Source: Verrucomicrobiaceae bacterium (GTDB lineage: Bacteria; Verrucomicrobiota; Verrucomicrobiia; Verrucomicrobiales; Verrucomicrobiaceae). Taken from it: a stretch of 64,000 bases of DNA. Positions 16,483 through 24,321 of this stretch are shown here, in pieces. The position numbers and the translations under genes were made by a program. The stretch lies in NCBI GenBank assembly GCA_016795365.1, contig JAEUHN010000001.1:1-64000 (forward strand), written 5' to 3'. The notes below the pieces were generated by a model, which had not been told where the DNA came from, did not search any database, and saw only the letters and a list, made by a program, of their open reading frames with translations. The number at the start of each line of letters is the position of its first letter. Positions within the stretch are counted from its first letter, which is position 1.

Positions 16483-17826
16483 ATGTCCACCGTCACTGAA
16501 GCCCCCCCGACGACCGAGAAGAAGCCCCACGCCACCGAGGCGGGGAATTACTTTGTCTCGAACTACCCGCCCTTTTCGTTCTGGAAGCCAGAGTATGTGT
16601 CCGCGCTCGAATCCGTGATGCAGAAGCCTGCGCCGACCGACGTGCCGCTGGGCGTGTATTTCCACATCCCCTTCTGCCGCAAGCGCTGCCACTTCTGCTA
16701 CTTCAAGGTCTATACCGACAAGAACGCCGCCGAGATCCGCGCCTACATTAATGCAGGCATGAAGGAGATGGCGCGGTTCGCCGCGTCGCCCTACATCGCG
16801 GGACGCAAGGCGCAGTTCGTTTACTTCGGCGGTGGCACGCCCTCGTATCTGAGCACGCCGCAGCTTCATGAGCTGACCTCGCGCATGAAGGACCTCGTGC
16901 CCTGGGACGAAGCCGAGGAGGTCGCCTTTGAAGCCGAACCCGGCACGCTGAACGAGAAGAAGCTGGAGTGCATTCGCGAGATCGGCGTCACACGCTTGAG
17001 CCTCGGTGTCGAGCACTTCGATGATCACATCCTCGAATCCAATGGCCGCGCGCATCGCAGTGGCGAAGTTGATCGCGCGTTCAAGTTCGCTCGCACGCTG
17101 GGCTTCGAGCACATCAACATCGACCTCATCGCCGGGATGATGAACGAGACCGAGGAGAAGTGGAAATTTGCCGTGCAGCGCGCGGTCGAACTCGGTCCCG
17201 ATGCGCTCACGATTTATCAGATGGAAGTGCCTTACAACACCGGCATCTACCAGCAGATGAAGGCGGAGGGCAAGGTCACCGCGCCCGTGGCCGACTGGGA
17301 AACCAAGCGCCGCTGGGTCAGCTACGCCTTCGATGAATTCGTGAAGGCAGGCTACACGGTGACCAGCGCCTACACCGTGGTGAAAGACCCCAATCGCATC
17401 AAGTTCGTCTATCGCGACTCGCTCTGGAACGGCGCTGACCTGCTCAGCTGCGGCGTCGCATCGTTCGGCCATCTCGGCGGCGTGCATTATCAGAACCAAG
17501 CCGACGTGGGGCCCTACATGCAGCTCATCGACGCTGACAAGCTCGCCATCTTCCGCGCTTACCAGACCAACGCCGAGGAGCAGTTCGTGCGCGAGTTCAT
17601 CCTCAAGCTCAAGCTCGGCAGCTTCCGTCCGCAGTTCTACATCGACAAGCACGGCACCGATCCGCGTCAGTTCTTCGGCACTCAGCTCGACTGGATCGTG
17701 AAGGAAGGCTTCGGCGCATGGAATGGAGATGTCTTCACTCTCACCCGCGACGGTCTCCTGCAAGTGGACCGCCTCTGCCACGAGTTCTTCCTGCCGCAAC
17801 ATCGCCAGTATGCCCGCTACACTTGA
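16483..17826 (+). CDS. HemN-like radical SAM enzyme
   Basis: A 447-aa cytoplasmic radical SAM protein of the oxygen-independent coproporphyrinogen oxidase-like family. The 4Fe-4S motif is C65-x3-C69-x2-C72 ('HIPFCRKRCHFCYF'), with the SAM-binding 'FVYFGGGTPSYLS' and 'SLGVEHFDDHIL' later, and a HemN C-terminal helical domain. Besides HemN, this family includes HemW chaperones and C-methylases or cyclopropanases of natural-product pathways (NosN, Jaw5, C10P types). The 'CYFKVYTDKN' after the cluster differs from the usual HemN/HemW sequence, so a haem role should not be assumed. It overlaps the next gene by 17 bp, so the two probably share a pathway. Confidence 0.9.
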   Translation: MSTVTEAPPTTEKKPHATEAGNYFVSNYPPFSFWKPEYVSALESVMQKPAPTDVPLGVYFHIPFCRKRCHFCYFKVYTDKNAAEIRAYINAGMKEMARFAASPYIAGRKAQFVYFGGGTPSYLSTPQLHELTSRMKDLVPWDEAEEVAFEAEPGTLNEKKLECIREIGVTRLSLGVEHFDDHILESNGRAHRSGEVDRAFKFARTLGFEHINIDLIAGMMNETEEKWKFAVQRAVELGPDALTIYQMEVPYNTGIYQQMKAEGKVTAPVADWETKRRWVSYAFDEFVKAGYTVTSAYTVVKDPNRIKFVYRDSLWNGADLLSCGVASFGHLGGVHYQNQADVGPYMQLIDADKLAIFRAYQTNAEEQFVREFILKLKLGSFRPQFYIDKHGTDPRQFFGTQLDWIVKEGFGAWNGDVFTLTRDGLLQVDRLCHEFFLPQHRQYARYT

Positions 17827-18388
17827 TGCCGCCCGGAGCCACGAGAGCGCCTTGCATCTCGACCACCTTGCTCCGCTCATCTTCTTCTATGGCCTCGGCA
17901 ACGCGCGACCGCAGGTCACGTTCATCCAGCCTGAGGAAATGCCAGCCGAGGAGCGTCACCTGCTCGTTCACGACACGGACATGACCCCGCGTCTGCGCGA
18001 CCACAACGGCAGCGGGATCTTCCTGGACGTTCACGGCAAAGGAAAGATCGGCGAGTATTACGTCCGCGCTTCGGTGTTGAAGCTTTTGCGCGATGCCAAG
18101 GCGGTCGAGTTTGGTGCGATTGGCATCCACCTTGACCTGCTGCCTGAAGAAGCGCGTCGCCTCGTCATCGAAGGCAAGCGTCCCTTCGGCGGCATCCTCG
18201 AAGAGCAAAACGTGCCGCACAGCAGCCATCCGCGCGGCTACTTCCGCATCACGATCGACCACCGCCTTGCCGAACTGCTCAACACGACCGAAGGCGAAAC
18301 ACTCTACGGTCGCTGCAACGAACTGCGTCACGCCTCCGGCAAGACCTTGGCCGATGTGGTGGAGGTGCTGCCCCGCAGCGTCGCATAG
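17810..18388 (+). CDS. Chorismate-lyase-like (UbiC/DUF98 fold) protein
   Basis: A 192-aa protein starting at ATG 17810 inside the end of the radical SAM gene. The pattern 'HLLVHDTDMTPRLRDH', then 'GEYYVRASVLKLL', 'FGAIGIHLDLLPEEARR', 'PFGGILEEQNVPHS' and a final 'LYGRCNELRH...EVLP' matches the order of motifs in chorismate pyruvate-lyase-like proteins. In those proteins an HDxxMTxxL start and a GR(C/R)xxL-EVLP end flank the active site. True chorismate lyases make 4-hydroxybenzoate. Whether this one does is unknown; the assignment comes from pattern recognition only. It ends exactly where the convergent gene ends. Confidence 0.65.
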   Translation: MPATLDAARSHESALHLDHLAPLIFFYGLGNARPQVTFIQPEEMPAEERHLLVHDTDMTPRLRDHNGSGIFLDVHGKGKIGEYYVRASVLKLLRDAKAVEFGAIGIHLDLLPEEARRLVIEGKRPFGGILEEQNVPHSSHPRGYFRITIDHRLAELLNTTEGETLYGRCNELRHASGKTLADVVEVLPRSVA

Positions 18389-19018
18389 CTAGTGCTTCAT
18401 CAGCCGCCCCGCGATCAGCCACAGCACCGCTGGCACAGCGATGCTCAGCGCGATCGTCAGTCCCGGCCGATCCACACCGATCGCGCCAATCGCTGCAAAC
18501 GTGAATCCTAGCGGCAACGTGCCGCAGCCCAGCGCGATCACGAATGTCTTCCACGGCATCCGCACGAGTCCCGCGAGACATGCCAGCGCCTCGGGTAGCA
18601 CCGGCAACGAGCGCGACAGCGCCACCAGCCAGCCACCGTGCTTCTCGAACAAGCGCTCCGCCTTCGCTAGGCCATCCTTGCCCGCGATCCATTCCGCCGC
18701 GCTGTGCCCCGCGAACCGACACGCCACATACGCGATCAGCCCGGACAAAAACGAGCCCGCCGAAGCGATCAAGCCGCCGAGCCACCAGCCATAGATCAAG
18801 CCGAGAGCCGACATCACAATCGTGCTCGGCACCGGCAGCACGATGTCCGCGCACAGCAGCGCGATCCCCGCCAGCCAGGCCCACGCGCCGTAGCGCTCCA
18901 TCCAGCCCTTCGCGCCCTCCAGGCTCAGCGCCGCATCGAATTGCTCCCCCCAGATCATGAAGGGCACAATGATGCTCGCCAGGAGCAGGAGGATGAGAAG
19001 CCAGAGACGAGAGGTCAT
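18389..19018 (-). CDS. VTT-domain (DedA/TVP38-like) membrane protein
   Basis: A 209-aa inner-membrane protein with about five hydrophobic segments. The VTT signature is 'LLCADIVLPVPSTIVMSALG' followed by a glycine-rich 'GWWLGGLIASAGSFLSGLIA' and 'VALSRSLPVLPEALACLAGL'. DedA/TVP38 proteins act in phospholipid scrambling and membrane homeostasis. Its stop codon abuts the stop of the convergent chorismate-lyase-like gene with no base between them. Confidence 0.88.
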   Translation of the reverse strand: MTSRLWLLILLLLASIIVPFMIWGEQFDAALSLEGAKGWMERYGAWAWLAGIALLCADIVLPVPSTIVMSALGLIYGWWLGGLIASAGSFLSGLIAYVACRFAGHSAAEWIAGKDGLAKAERLFEKHGGWLVALSRSLPVLPEALACLAGLVRMPWKTFVIALGCGTLPLGFTFAAIGAIGVDRPGLTIALSIAVPAVLWLIAGRLMKH

Positions 19019-19197
19019 CAGTGAAACAGTAGGTCGGTGGGACAGTAGATCAGCAACAACGATTCACCGACAGACTCCTCTGGCTCAATCTCGTCAAGTC
19101 GGTCAATCTTGTCCTAGGATCGGCGGAGAATTCCACCTCGCTCATCGCCAAAAACTTGCAACTCGCCACCCGGAACTCGCGTGCTAGACTCCGCGCC

Positions 19198-20283
19198 ATG
19201 GCTTCGACCAAAAGCTACGACTGGGGCAATGCGGCCCGCGATTCTGGATTCCGTTCCCGGCAGGACTGGGCGCTGAAGTGGTGGATCATGCTCGCAGTGA
19301 TTCTCTCCTTCGCCTTTCACGGCGTGCTCATCTGGTGCTTCGAGAATCTCGGCTGGAGCGCCGCGCCGCCCACCTTTGAAGAGCGCATCATGCCCGACAG
19401 GCTCAAGATCAATCCTGAGCTCCTCAAGCAGCAGGATACGATTCGCGACATCCCCAAGGACATCGCCCCTGTTCAAAAGCCAGACGTGGAAGCCTTCAAG
19501 CCCGACCTCGATGCCTTCGACAAGGCCAGCATGATTCCCGAAAATCAGGAGATCGATCTCTCACCCAACGTGAAGGAGATTCAGAACCTCGTGCGCGCCA
19601 CCACGCCCGATGAGAAGAAGGGCAACATGCGCGCCAACGTGTCCGCCTTGGCCGAGGCCATGGCCGCCGCGCCGCCTGCGGGTCCATCGCAAGCCGACGT
19701 GGCCAGCGCGATGGCGGCGGTGAAGAGTTCGGTGTTATCGAAGCCTGTCTCCAGCAAACAGATGGTGCTCGACGCCAATCCGTTAGGCAAAGGCGACCAA
19801 AAGATCGGCATGGAATTGCTCGACAGCATTGGTGACGGCAACGCCCGCACCGCTGCCAACACCAAGGTTCGCGGCTTCAGCAACCTGGATGAACTGCTCG
19901 CCGGTGGCGGACAAGTCGGCGGCAGCACCGATCCGATCCTGATGCCCACCGATCTGCTTTTCGACTTCGGCAGCGACCAGCTTGCCGACGGCGCACGTCT
20001 CAGCCTGATGAAGCTCGGCTTCCTCATCCAGAAGAACCCGCAGTCCCTGTTCATCATCGAAGGACACACCGATTCGATTGGTTCCGACCAGTCCAATCTC
20101 GACCTCAGCCAACGTCGCGCCGCCGCCGTGGTCGAGTGGCTCATGACCTCGCTTCGGCTCACCTCCGATCGCATTCGCGCCGTGGGCATGGGCGAGAGCC
20201 GTCCGATAGCCAACCCGAATGGCGACAAGGATCAGCAGTCGATCAATCGACGCGTGGAAATCAAAGTTCGTCCCCGCCAATAG
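19198..20283 (+). CDS. OmpA-family peptidoglycan-binding membrane protein
   Basis: A 361-aa protein. The start at 19198 (MASTKSYDWGNAARDS) is chosen because the upstream 14 codons look non-coding. A single TM helix at about residues 27-48 (WWIMLAVILSFAFHGVLIW) anchors it in the inner membrane. A Pro/Lys/Asp-rich linker follows, and a C-terminal OmpA domain (about 245-361) contains 'LFDFGSDQLADGA', 'IIEGHTDSIGSDQSNLDLSQ', 'RRAAAVVEWL' and 'SINRRVEIKV'. The D and R residues that bind meso-diaminopimelate in OmpA domains are present. It probably ties the membrane to the cell wall. The next gene starts 9 bp downstream. Confidence 0.92.
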   Translation: MASTKSYDWGNAARDSGFRSRQDWALKWWIMLAVILSFAFHGVLIWCFENLGWSAAPPTFEERIMPDRLKINPELLKQQDTIRDIPKDIAPVQKPDVEAFKPDLDAFDKASMIPENQEIDLSPNVKEIQNLVRATTPDEKKGNMRANVSALAEAMAAAPPAGPSQADVASAMAAVKSSVLSKPVSSKQMVLDANPLGKGDQKIGMELLDSIGDGNARTAANTKVRGFSNLDELLAGGGQVGGSTDPILMPTDLLFDFGSDQLADGARLSLMKLGFLIQKNPQSLFIIEGHTDSIGSDQSNLDLSQRRAAAVVEWLMTSLRLTSDRIRAVGMGESRPIANPNGDKDQQSINRRVEIKVRPRQ

Positions 20284-20292
20284 TTGTTCCTC

Positions 20293-21828
20293 ATGCTGTC
20301 GAACGCAGCCTTTCATACCTATCAGCGTTGGTGGCTGCGAGCGGGGCGCTGGCTGGCCCTTGCGCTCGGACTGCTGCTCATCGGTTCCGCGTATATCAAG
20401 ATCGGTGGCCTGCTCATCACGCAGACGAATAACACCGACAAACGCATCCTCGGCGGCGATCAGAAGCACAACATGAAGCTCGCGCTCATCACGCGCGACG
20501 ACCTCAAGCCCGACTTCTCCAAGGGCGTTAGCGAGCCCATCAAGAACTGGTTCCCGCACCGCACCGATGGCGTGGTGAATCCCCTCTGGCCGTGGATCGC
20601 CGCATGGCTGGCAGACAAAGACCACGTCATCTCCGGCGAGACCGAGGTCACTGACAAAGACCGCGAGTTCTTCAATCGCGGCCGCTGGTTTCATGTCGGG
20701 TGGACCCTCGGCGCGCTCATCATCCTCGGCGTCGGATGCGCTCGCCAATTCTCCATCGGCGGCAGCTTGGTGGTCGTGCTGCTCGCCGGCTTTGGCGCAC
20801 TGCTGCCCCGCACCGCCTACTTCCAGCCTGAGCCACTCTACTTCGTCCTCTTCGGCATCACCTGGGTAGCCTGCCTGCTCGCCTTGCAGAAGAATTCGCT
20901 CTGGATGCACGCCATCATCGGCGTCTTCGGCGGGCTGGCGTATCTGGCCAAGGGCAGCGTGCAGCCGCTGCTGATGTGCTACGTCGGCATCGCCACCCTG
21001 CGCTGGGCCTGGGGCTGGATCGAGGCCCGGCGCACCGCTCCCGATGGCGGCACCACGCTCTGGCTTCGCCGCAATCACTGGCTGGCCCTCTTCATCCTTG
21101 GCTTCTGTTTCCTCATGACCGCCGGCCCGCGTCTGAGCTACTCGGCCAAGGTCTTCGGCGATCCGTTTCATAGCTACCCAGGCTACTGGATGTGGTTCGA
21201 TGACTTCGACAGCCAGGGCTACGCCTGGATGGGCGCTCACAATACGAAGGACAAGCTGCTCGCCATCCCACCCGAACAAAAGCCCTCCTTCAAAACCTAT
21301 GCCGCCACGCACACCTCACAGCAGATGGGGGATCGTCTCGTCGAGGGCACCAAGGCCAAGCTCACCGAACTCCTCTGGCCCGGCTACACCACGCCGAGCA
21401 AGAAGAGTCCGAAACCCTGGAAGGGAGTGCTGGAGTTTCGCGGGCTCTACCTTGGCTGGCTCGTGCTGATGTTCGCGGGCTTCATGATCGCCCTGCGCTT
21501 CGCCGCCCCCAAGCCCGCACACGCAGCGCATCGACTCCACCCCGAGACCACCACGCAGGTGCTCTTTGTCGTGGGTGCTTTCGTCGGGTTCTCGCTCGCC
21601 TACGGCTGGTATCATCCGATCGGACGCGGCGACCGCTTCATGCTCTCGCTCTACTCCCCGCTCGTGCTCAGCCTCGTGTGGGGATGCGAAAGCCTCGTCC
21701 ATCGTGCCCGCCGCCGCGAGGCCGCTGTCTGGTTCTTCTACGCCTACCACCTTGCCATCTGGCTGCTCGTGGGTGCCATCGGGTGGCGACTCGTCGAGAT
21801 CCTCCGCTTCCCCTATTTCAAGGCGTAA
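20293..21828 (+). CDS. Polytopic membrane protein, possibly GT-C glycosyltransferase-like
   Basis: A 511-aa protein from ATG 20293 with about 9-10 TM helices, beginning with a cytoplasmic 'YQRWWLRAGRW' and a first helix near residue 16. A large extracytoplasmic loop lies between TM1 and TM2 (about residues 40-130). The pattern 'LLPRTAYFQPEPLYFVLFGI' and 'GGLAYLAKGSVQPLL' recalls PMT/GT-C family membrane glycosyltransferases, but I see no clear catalytic DD motif. It probably forms an operon with the OmpA-family gene. The function is unknown. Confidence 0.75.
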   Translation: MLSNAAFHTYQRWWLRAGRWLALALGLLLIGSAYIKIGGLLITQTNNTDKRILGGDQKHNMKLALITRDDLKPDFSKGVSEPIKNWFPHRTDGVVNPLWPWIAAWLADKDHVISGETEVTDKDREFFNRGRWFHVGWTLGALIILGVGCARQFSIGGSLVVVLLAGFGALLPRTAYFQPEPLYFVLFGITWVACLLALQKNSLWMHAIIGVFGGLAYLAKGSVQPLLMCYVGIATLRWAWGWIEARRTAPDGGTTLWLRRNHWLALFILGFCFLMTAGPRLSYSAKVFGDPFHSYPGYWMWFDDFDSQGYAWMGAHNTKDKLLAIPPEQKPSFKTYAATHTSQQMGDRLVEGTKAKLTELLWPGYTTPSKKSPKPWKGVLEFRGLYLGWLVLMFAGFMIALRFAAPKPAHAAHRLHPETTTQVLFVVGAFVGFSLAYGWYHPIGRGDRFMLSLYSPLVLSLVWGCESLVHRARRREAAVWFFYAYHLAIWLLVGAIGWRLVEILRFPYFKA

Positions 21829-21834
21829 TCGGGT

Positions 21835-22671
21835 TCACTTCAGCGTCTTGCGCAGCCAGTCGATGAGCTTCGCCTGGTAGTCGGAGCCCAGCTTTTCCCA
21901 GCCGCCCATGCCGTGGATACCGCCGGGGATGGTGATGGTTTCGCAGCTGTTGCCAGCGGCCTTCATCTTCTTTTCAAACTCCACACTCTGCGAATGCGGC
22001 ACCTTGTCGTCCTTGTCGCCGTGGATTTGAAGGAAAGGCGGCAGACCAGGCTTGATGCGGTTCATCGGCGACATGTCGGCCAGCTTCTTCATCGTTGCGT
22101 CGTTCATTTCTTCGCTGCCGATCAGGCCCGCGAGGCCACCGAGCGCGTTGCGCATCTTCACCTGCACCACCAGATCATGCGGCGCATAGAACGGCACCAC
22201 CGCAGCGACGCGTGTGTCGCCTTCGCCCGTCACACCCGCCCACGAAACGAGGTGACCGCCCGCTGATTCGCCGATGAGCGCGATGCGTTTCGGATCCGCC
22301 TTGTAGTCCGCAGCGTGCGCCTTCACCCACTTGATCGCGGTTGCGACATCATCCGCGCACGCCGGCCACTGATGCTGCGGCGCGAGGCGATAGTTGATCG
22401 TGAACCACACAAAGCCCGCCTTCGCCAGTGGCTCGAACAGCGGCTTGATGAACGACTGCTTGTCCCCCTTCGTGAACCCGCCGCCATGCACTAGGATGCA
22501 AGTCGCGAACGGTCCCGAGCCCTCCGGCACATAAGCATCCAGCGTCAGCGACACATCGCCCACCTTGGCGAACTCGATGTCGTGCTTCATGCCCGGCAGG
22601 TCGAAGGACTTGTCAGCGGCATGCAGGGCGGTGGTGAGCAGGAGGGAGAGGAGCAAGGCGAGGCGTTTCAT
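21835..22671 (-). CDS. Secreted alpha/beta-hydrolase esterase (BD-FAE/carboxylesterase-like)
   Basis: A 278-aa protein. The start at 22671 gives a clean signal peptide (MKRLALLLSLLLTTALHA). It carries the esterase oxyanion motif 'LVHGGGFTKGDK', the nucleophile elbow 'GESAGG', a distal Asp in 'HGDKDDKVPHSQSV' and the catalytic His in 'IPGGIHGMGG'. This fits the BD-FAE/hormone-sensitive-lipase group that removes acyl or feruloyl groups from plant polysaccharides. It ends convergently 6 bp from the preceding plus-strand gene. Confidence 0.92.
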   Translation of the reverse strand: MKRLALLLSLLLTTALHAADKSFDLPGMKHDIEFAKVGDVSLTLDAYVPEGSGPFATCILVHGGGFTKGDKQSFIKPLFEPLAKAGFVWFTINYRLAPQHQWPACADDVATAIKWVKAHAADYKADPKRIALIGESAGGHLVSWAGVTGEGDTRVAAVVPFYAPHDLVVQVKMRNALGGLAGLIGSEEMNDATMKKLADMSPMNRIKPGLPPFLQIHGDKDDKVPHSQSVEFEKKMKAAGNSCETITIPGGIHGMGGWEKLGSDYQAKLIDWLRKTLK

Positions 22672-22803
22672 GGCCAGCAGAGAACGGTGCCCTCGCGTGA
22701 GTCCTGCGCGCGATTTTGGCTGGTGACGCCGTGAAGCCATAGCACCTGCACAACGCCCCCCTCGGAGGGCTCAATCGTCCTCGTCCTCCTTCTCGTCCTC
22801 CTT

Positions 22804-22849
22804 CTCGTCCTCGTCCTCGAAACGCTGGACCTTCGAGGACGAGAACGAG
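22804..22849. repeat. Long imperfect inverted repeat (18-bp stem, 10-nt loop)
   Basis: CTCGTCCTCGTCCTCGAA pairs with TTCGAGGACGAGAACGAG with a single mismatch. It lies in a GAGGACGAG-type low-complexity stretch (22776-22849) between the esterase and regulator genes. The lack of a T-run argues against a standard terminator. Confidence 0.85.
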
Positions 22850-22897
22850 CACGACTCGGTTTTCAACGCGCAGGGTCGCTGCGCTGGCGCCAACGTG

Positions 22898-23290
22898 TCA
22901 TGCACTGAAGCGCAGCACCACACTGCCGAAGTCCAGCACCCGCGCCCCGTCCGGCAGACTGCTGCGGAAGGCCGCCGGGATCTGGTAATACTTCGCCCGC
23001 TGATCCGCCTCATCGCCTGGATTCACACGGATGAGCAGTCCCGCCGTCTTCATGCGTTGCAAATGGCGGCCCATCTGGTCGGGGTGACAGCCCAGCTTCT
23101 TCGCCAGCGAAATGACCGGCGGATAGCTGCCGTCCGCCAGCTCGCGCAGCACCGCATAGCGCATCGGGTCCGTGATCGCATTCAGCACCTCCAGCGGTGC
23201 ACCCATCGCGGGCCGCACCACCGGAGTCGCCACCGCCGCAGCAGGCGCAGCGGACGTTCCAGGCATCGAGTCCTCACTCATGCGCCGCAT
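22898..23290 (-). CDS. Winged helix-turn-helix transcriptional regulator (ArsR-like)
   Basis: A 130-aa protein from ATG 23290 (ATG 23281 is an alternative). After an Ala/Pro-rich N-terminus, 'LNAITDPMRYAVLRELADGS' and 'VISLAKKLGCHPDQMGRHLQ' plus 'RMKTAGLLIRV' form a winged helix in the ArsR/HTH_20 style. No metal-binding cysteine pair of ArsR is visible (one Cys in the recognition helix). The C-terminus is a short beta segment (VLDFGSVVLRF). It is probably a dimeric repressor. The upstream region holds the 43-bp repeat array. Confidence 0.85.
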   Translation of the reverse strand: MRRMSEDSMPGTSAAPAAAVATPVVRPAMGAPLEVLNAITDPMRYAVLRELADGSYPPVISLAKKLGCHPDQMGRHLQRMKTAGLLIRVNPGDEADQRAKYYQIPAAFRSSLPDGARVLDFGSVVLRFSA

Positions 23291-23354
23291 CCTGCCAGCC
23301 CCGCGCTGCGGAGGCAATCCTGGAATGCGCCCCCCGCCCCCGCTCTGCTGCCGC

Positions 23355-23599
23355 AAAACCAGAGCCTCCAGGCAGGGTAATCGCAGCCCTTGGGCACCGA
23401 AACCAGAGCCCAGAGCAAGGTAATCGGAGCCCGCAGGCATCGAAACCAGAGCCCAGAGCAGGGTAATCGCAGCTCCAAGCTCCCACGAACCACCTCTCAG
23501 GCTCCGATACCAGAGCTATGAAGGTGGGTAATCGGAGCCCCAAGGCTCCCATGCCCGAGCCTGGAGTCGGGTATCAGGTGCCCCGGGCTGCGATTACCC
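23355..23599. repeat. 43-bp intergenic repeat array with a terminal inverted copy
   Basis: Units of about 43 bp share 'GAAACCAGAGCCCAGAGCAGGGTAATCGSAGC'-like sequence. The core GGTAATCGSAGC occurs at 23376, 23419, 23462 and 23527, alternating CGCAGC and CGGAGC, with spacings 43, 43 and 65. A fifth, decayed unit follows (about 23553-23578). An inverted copy of GGGTAATCGCAGCCC lies at 23585-23599. The array fills most of the gap between the wHTH regulator and the PIN gene. Confidence 0.85.
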
Positions 23600-23772
23600 G
23601 ACACCACCCTCTGGCATCGGGCCAAGAGGGGTCCATAAGCCGGTTTGGGGGTCGTCGAGAGCCCAGGTTGGGCTTTCGGGGAGGGGATTCAATCAGATGA
23701 AGGGCAAGCAAGGGTTGTGGTCGTGCTCCAGGCGTCGCAAACACTTGTCCGTGACAGGAGGACTTGTTCTCC

Positions 23773-24318
23773 TCAAATCACATCTAGCCAGTTTTCCATC
23801 CGCAGTTGAACTGGGAAGATGCCTTTCTGGAAAACCGAATCGGCGGCTTGCTTTACCCGTGCCATCCCGGCATTCCGATCATCAGTGACCAGCACCAAGT
23901 TCTGGGCCATCGCGATGCTGGCGATCATCAAATCGGGTTCATCGATGCCCAGTTCCTCCCCTGTCACTTTGTCGAGGAGCTCTTCGGGATGATGCTCTTT
24001 GTGTTTGCCGGGCCGATTCTTTGACGTGCCATGAGCAAGCCAGAGTTCAGCTCGCACGAAGGCATACGGTTGCACGCAATGCTCACCGAAGGGCAACTGG
24101 TTGAAGTCAGCGATGAAGTCGCGGAGGATCTGCCGCTTGTCCGGTTTCAAGTTCGGAGCCTTTGCCATGCCGAACTCGATTTCGCCTACCGCTGGTGATG
24201 GCAGGAGAACAAAATCGCGTGCTCGTTCGAGTCTGCGGACGGCAGATTCGTGAGTTGTGCGAGTCGCATCGGCGAGCGCACAGATGATGTTGGTGTCCAG
24301 CAAGTAGGCGTCGGTCAT
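23773..24318 (-). CDS. PIN-domain nuclease, VapC-like, paired with a DNA methyltransferase
   Basis: A 181-aa PIN-domain protein, longer than a typical VapC of about 130 residues. The acidic active-site residues are visible: D8 in 'LLDTNIICALAD', E in 'VGEIEFG', D in 'IDEPDLMIASIAMAQ' and the final D pair in 'LVTDDRNAGMARV'. It begins 3 bp after the stop of the DNA methyltransferase gene, so the two are co-transcribed and probably coupled. No antitoxin gene is adjacent, so it may be controlled by the methyltransferase or act with it. Its sequence is more AT-rich than its neighbours, which hints at transfer. Confidence 0.88.
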   Translation of the reverse strand: MTDAYLLDTNIICALADATRTTHESAVRRLERARDFVLLPSPAVGEIEFGMAKAPNLKPDKRQILRDFIADFNQLPFGEHCVQPYAFVRAELWLAHGTSKNRPGKHKEHHPEELLDKVTGEELGIDEPDLMIASIAMAQNLVLVTDDRNAGMARVKQAADSVFQKGIFPVQLRMENWLDVI

Positions 24319-24321
24319 GGT

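Noticed and set aside
22771-23013. Acidic protein ending DEDEKEDEKEDEDD
   Set aside because: The upstream part is an antisense-like shadow of the wHTH gene; the acidic tail comes from the low-complexity tract.
23274-23552. Minus-strand frames with repeated 'LRLPCSGLWFR'-like peptides
   Set aside because: They are translations of the 43-bp nucleotide repeat, not a protein family.
23355-23599. CRISPR array
   Set aside because: Repeat units are nearly contiguous with no unique spacers of 25-40 bp, and no cas genes are in the window.
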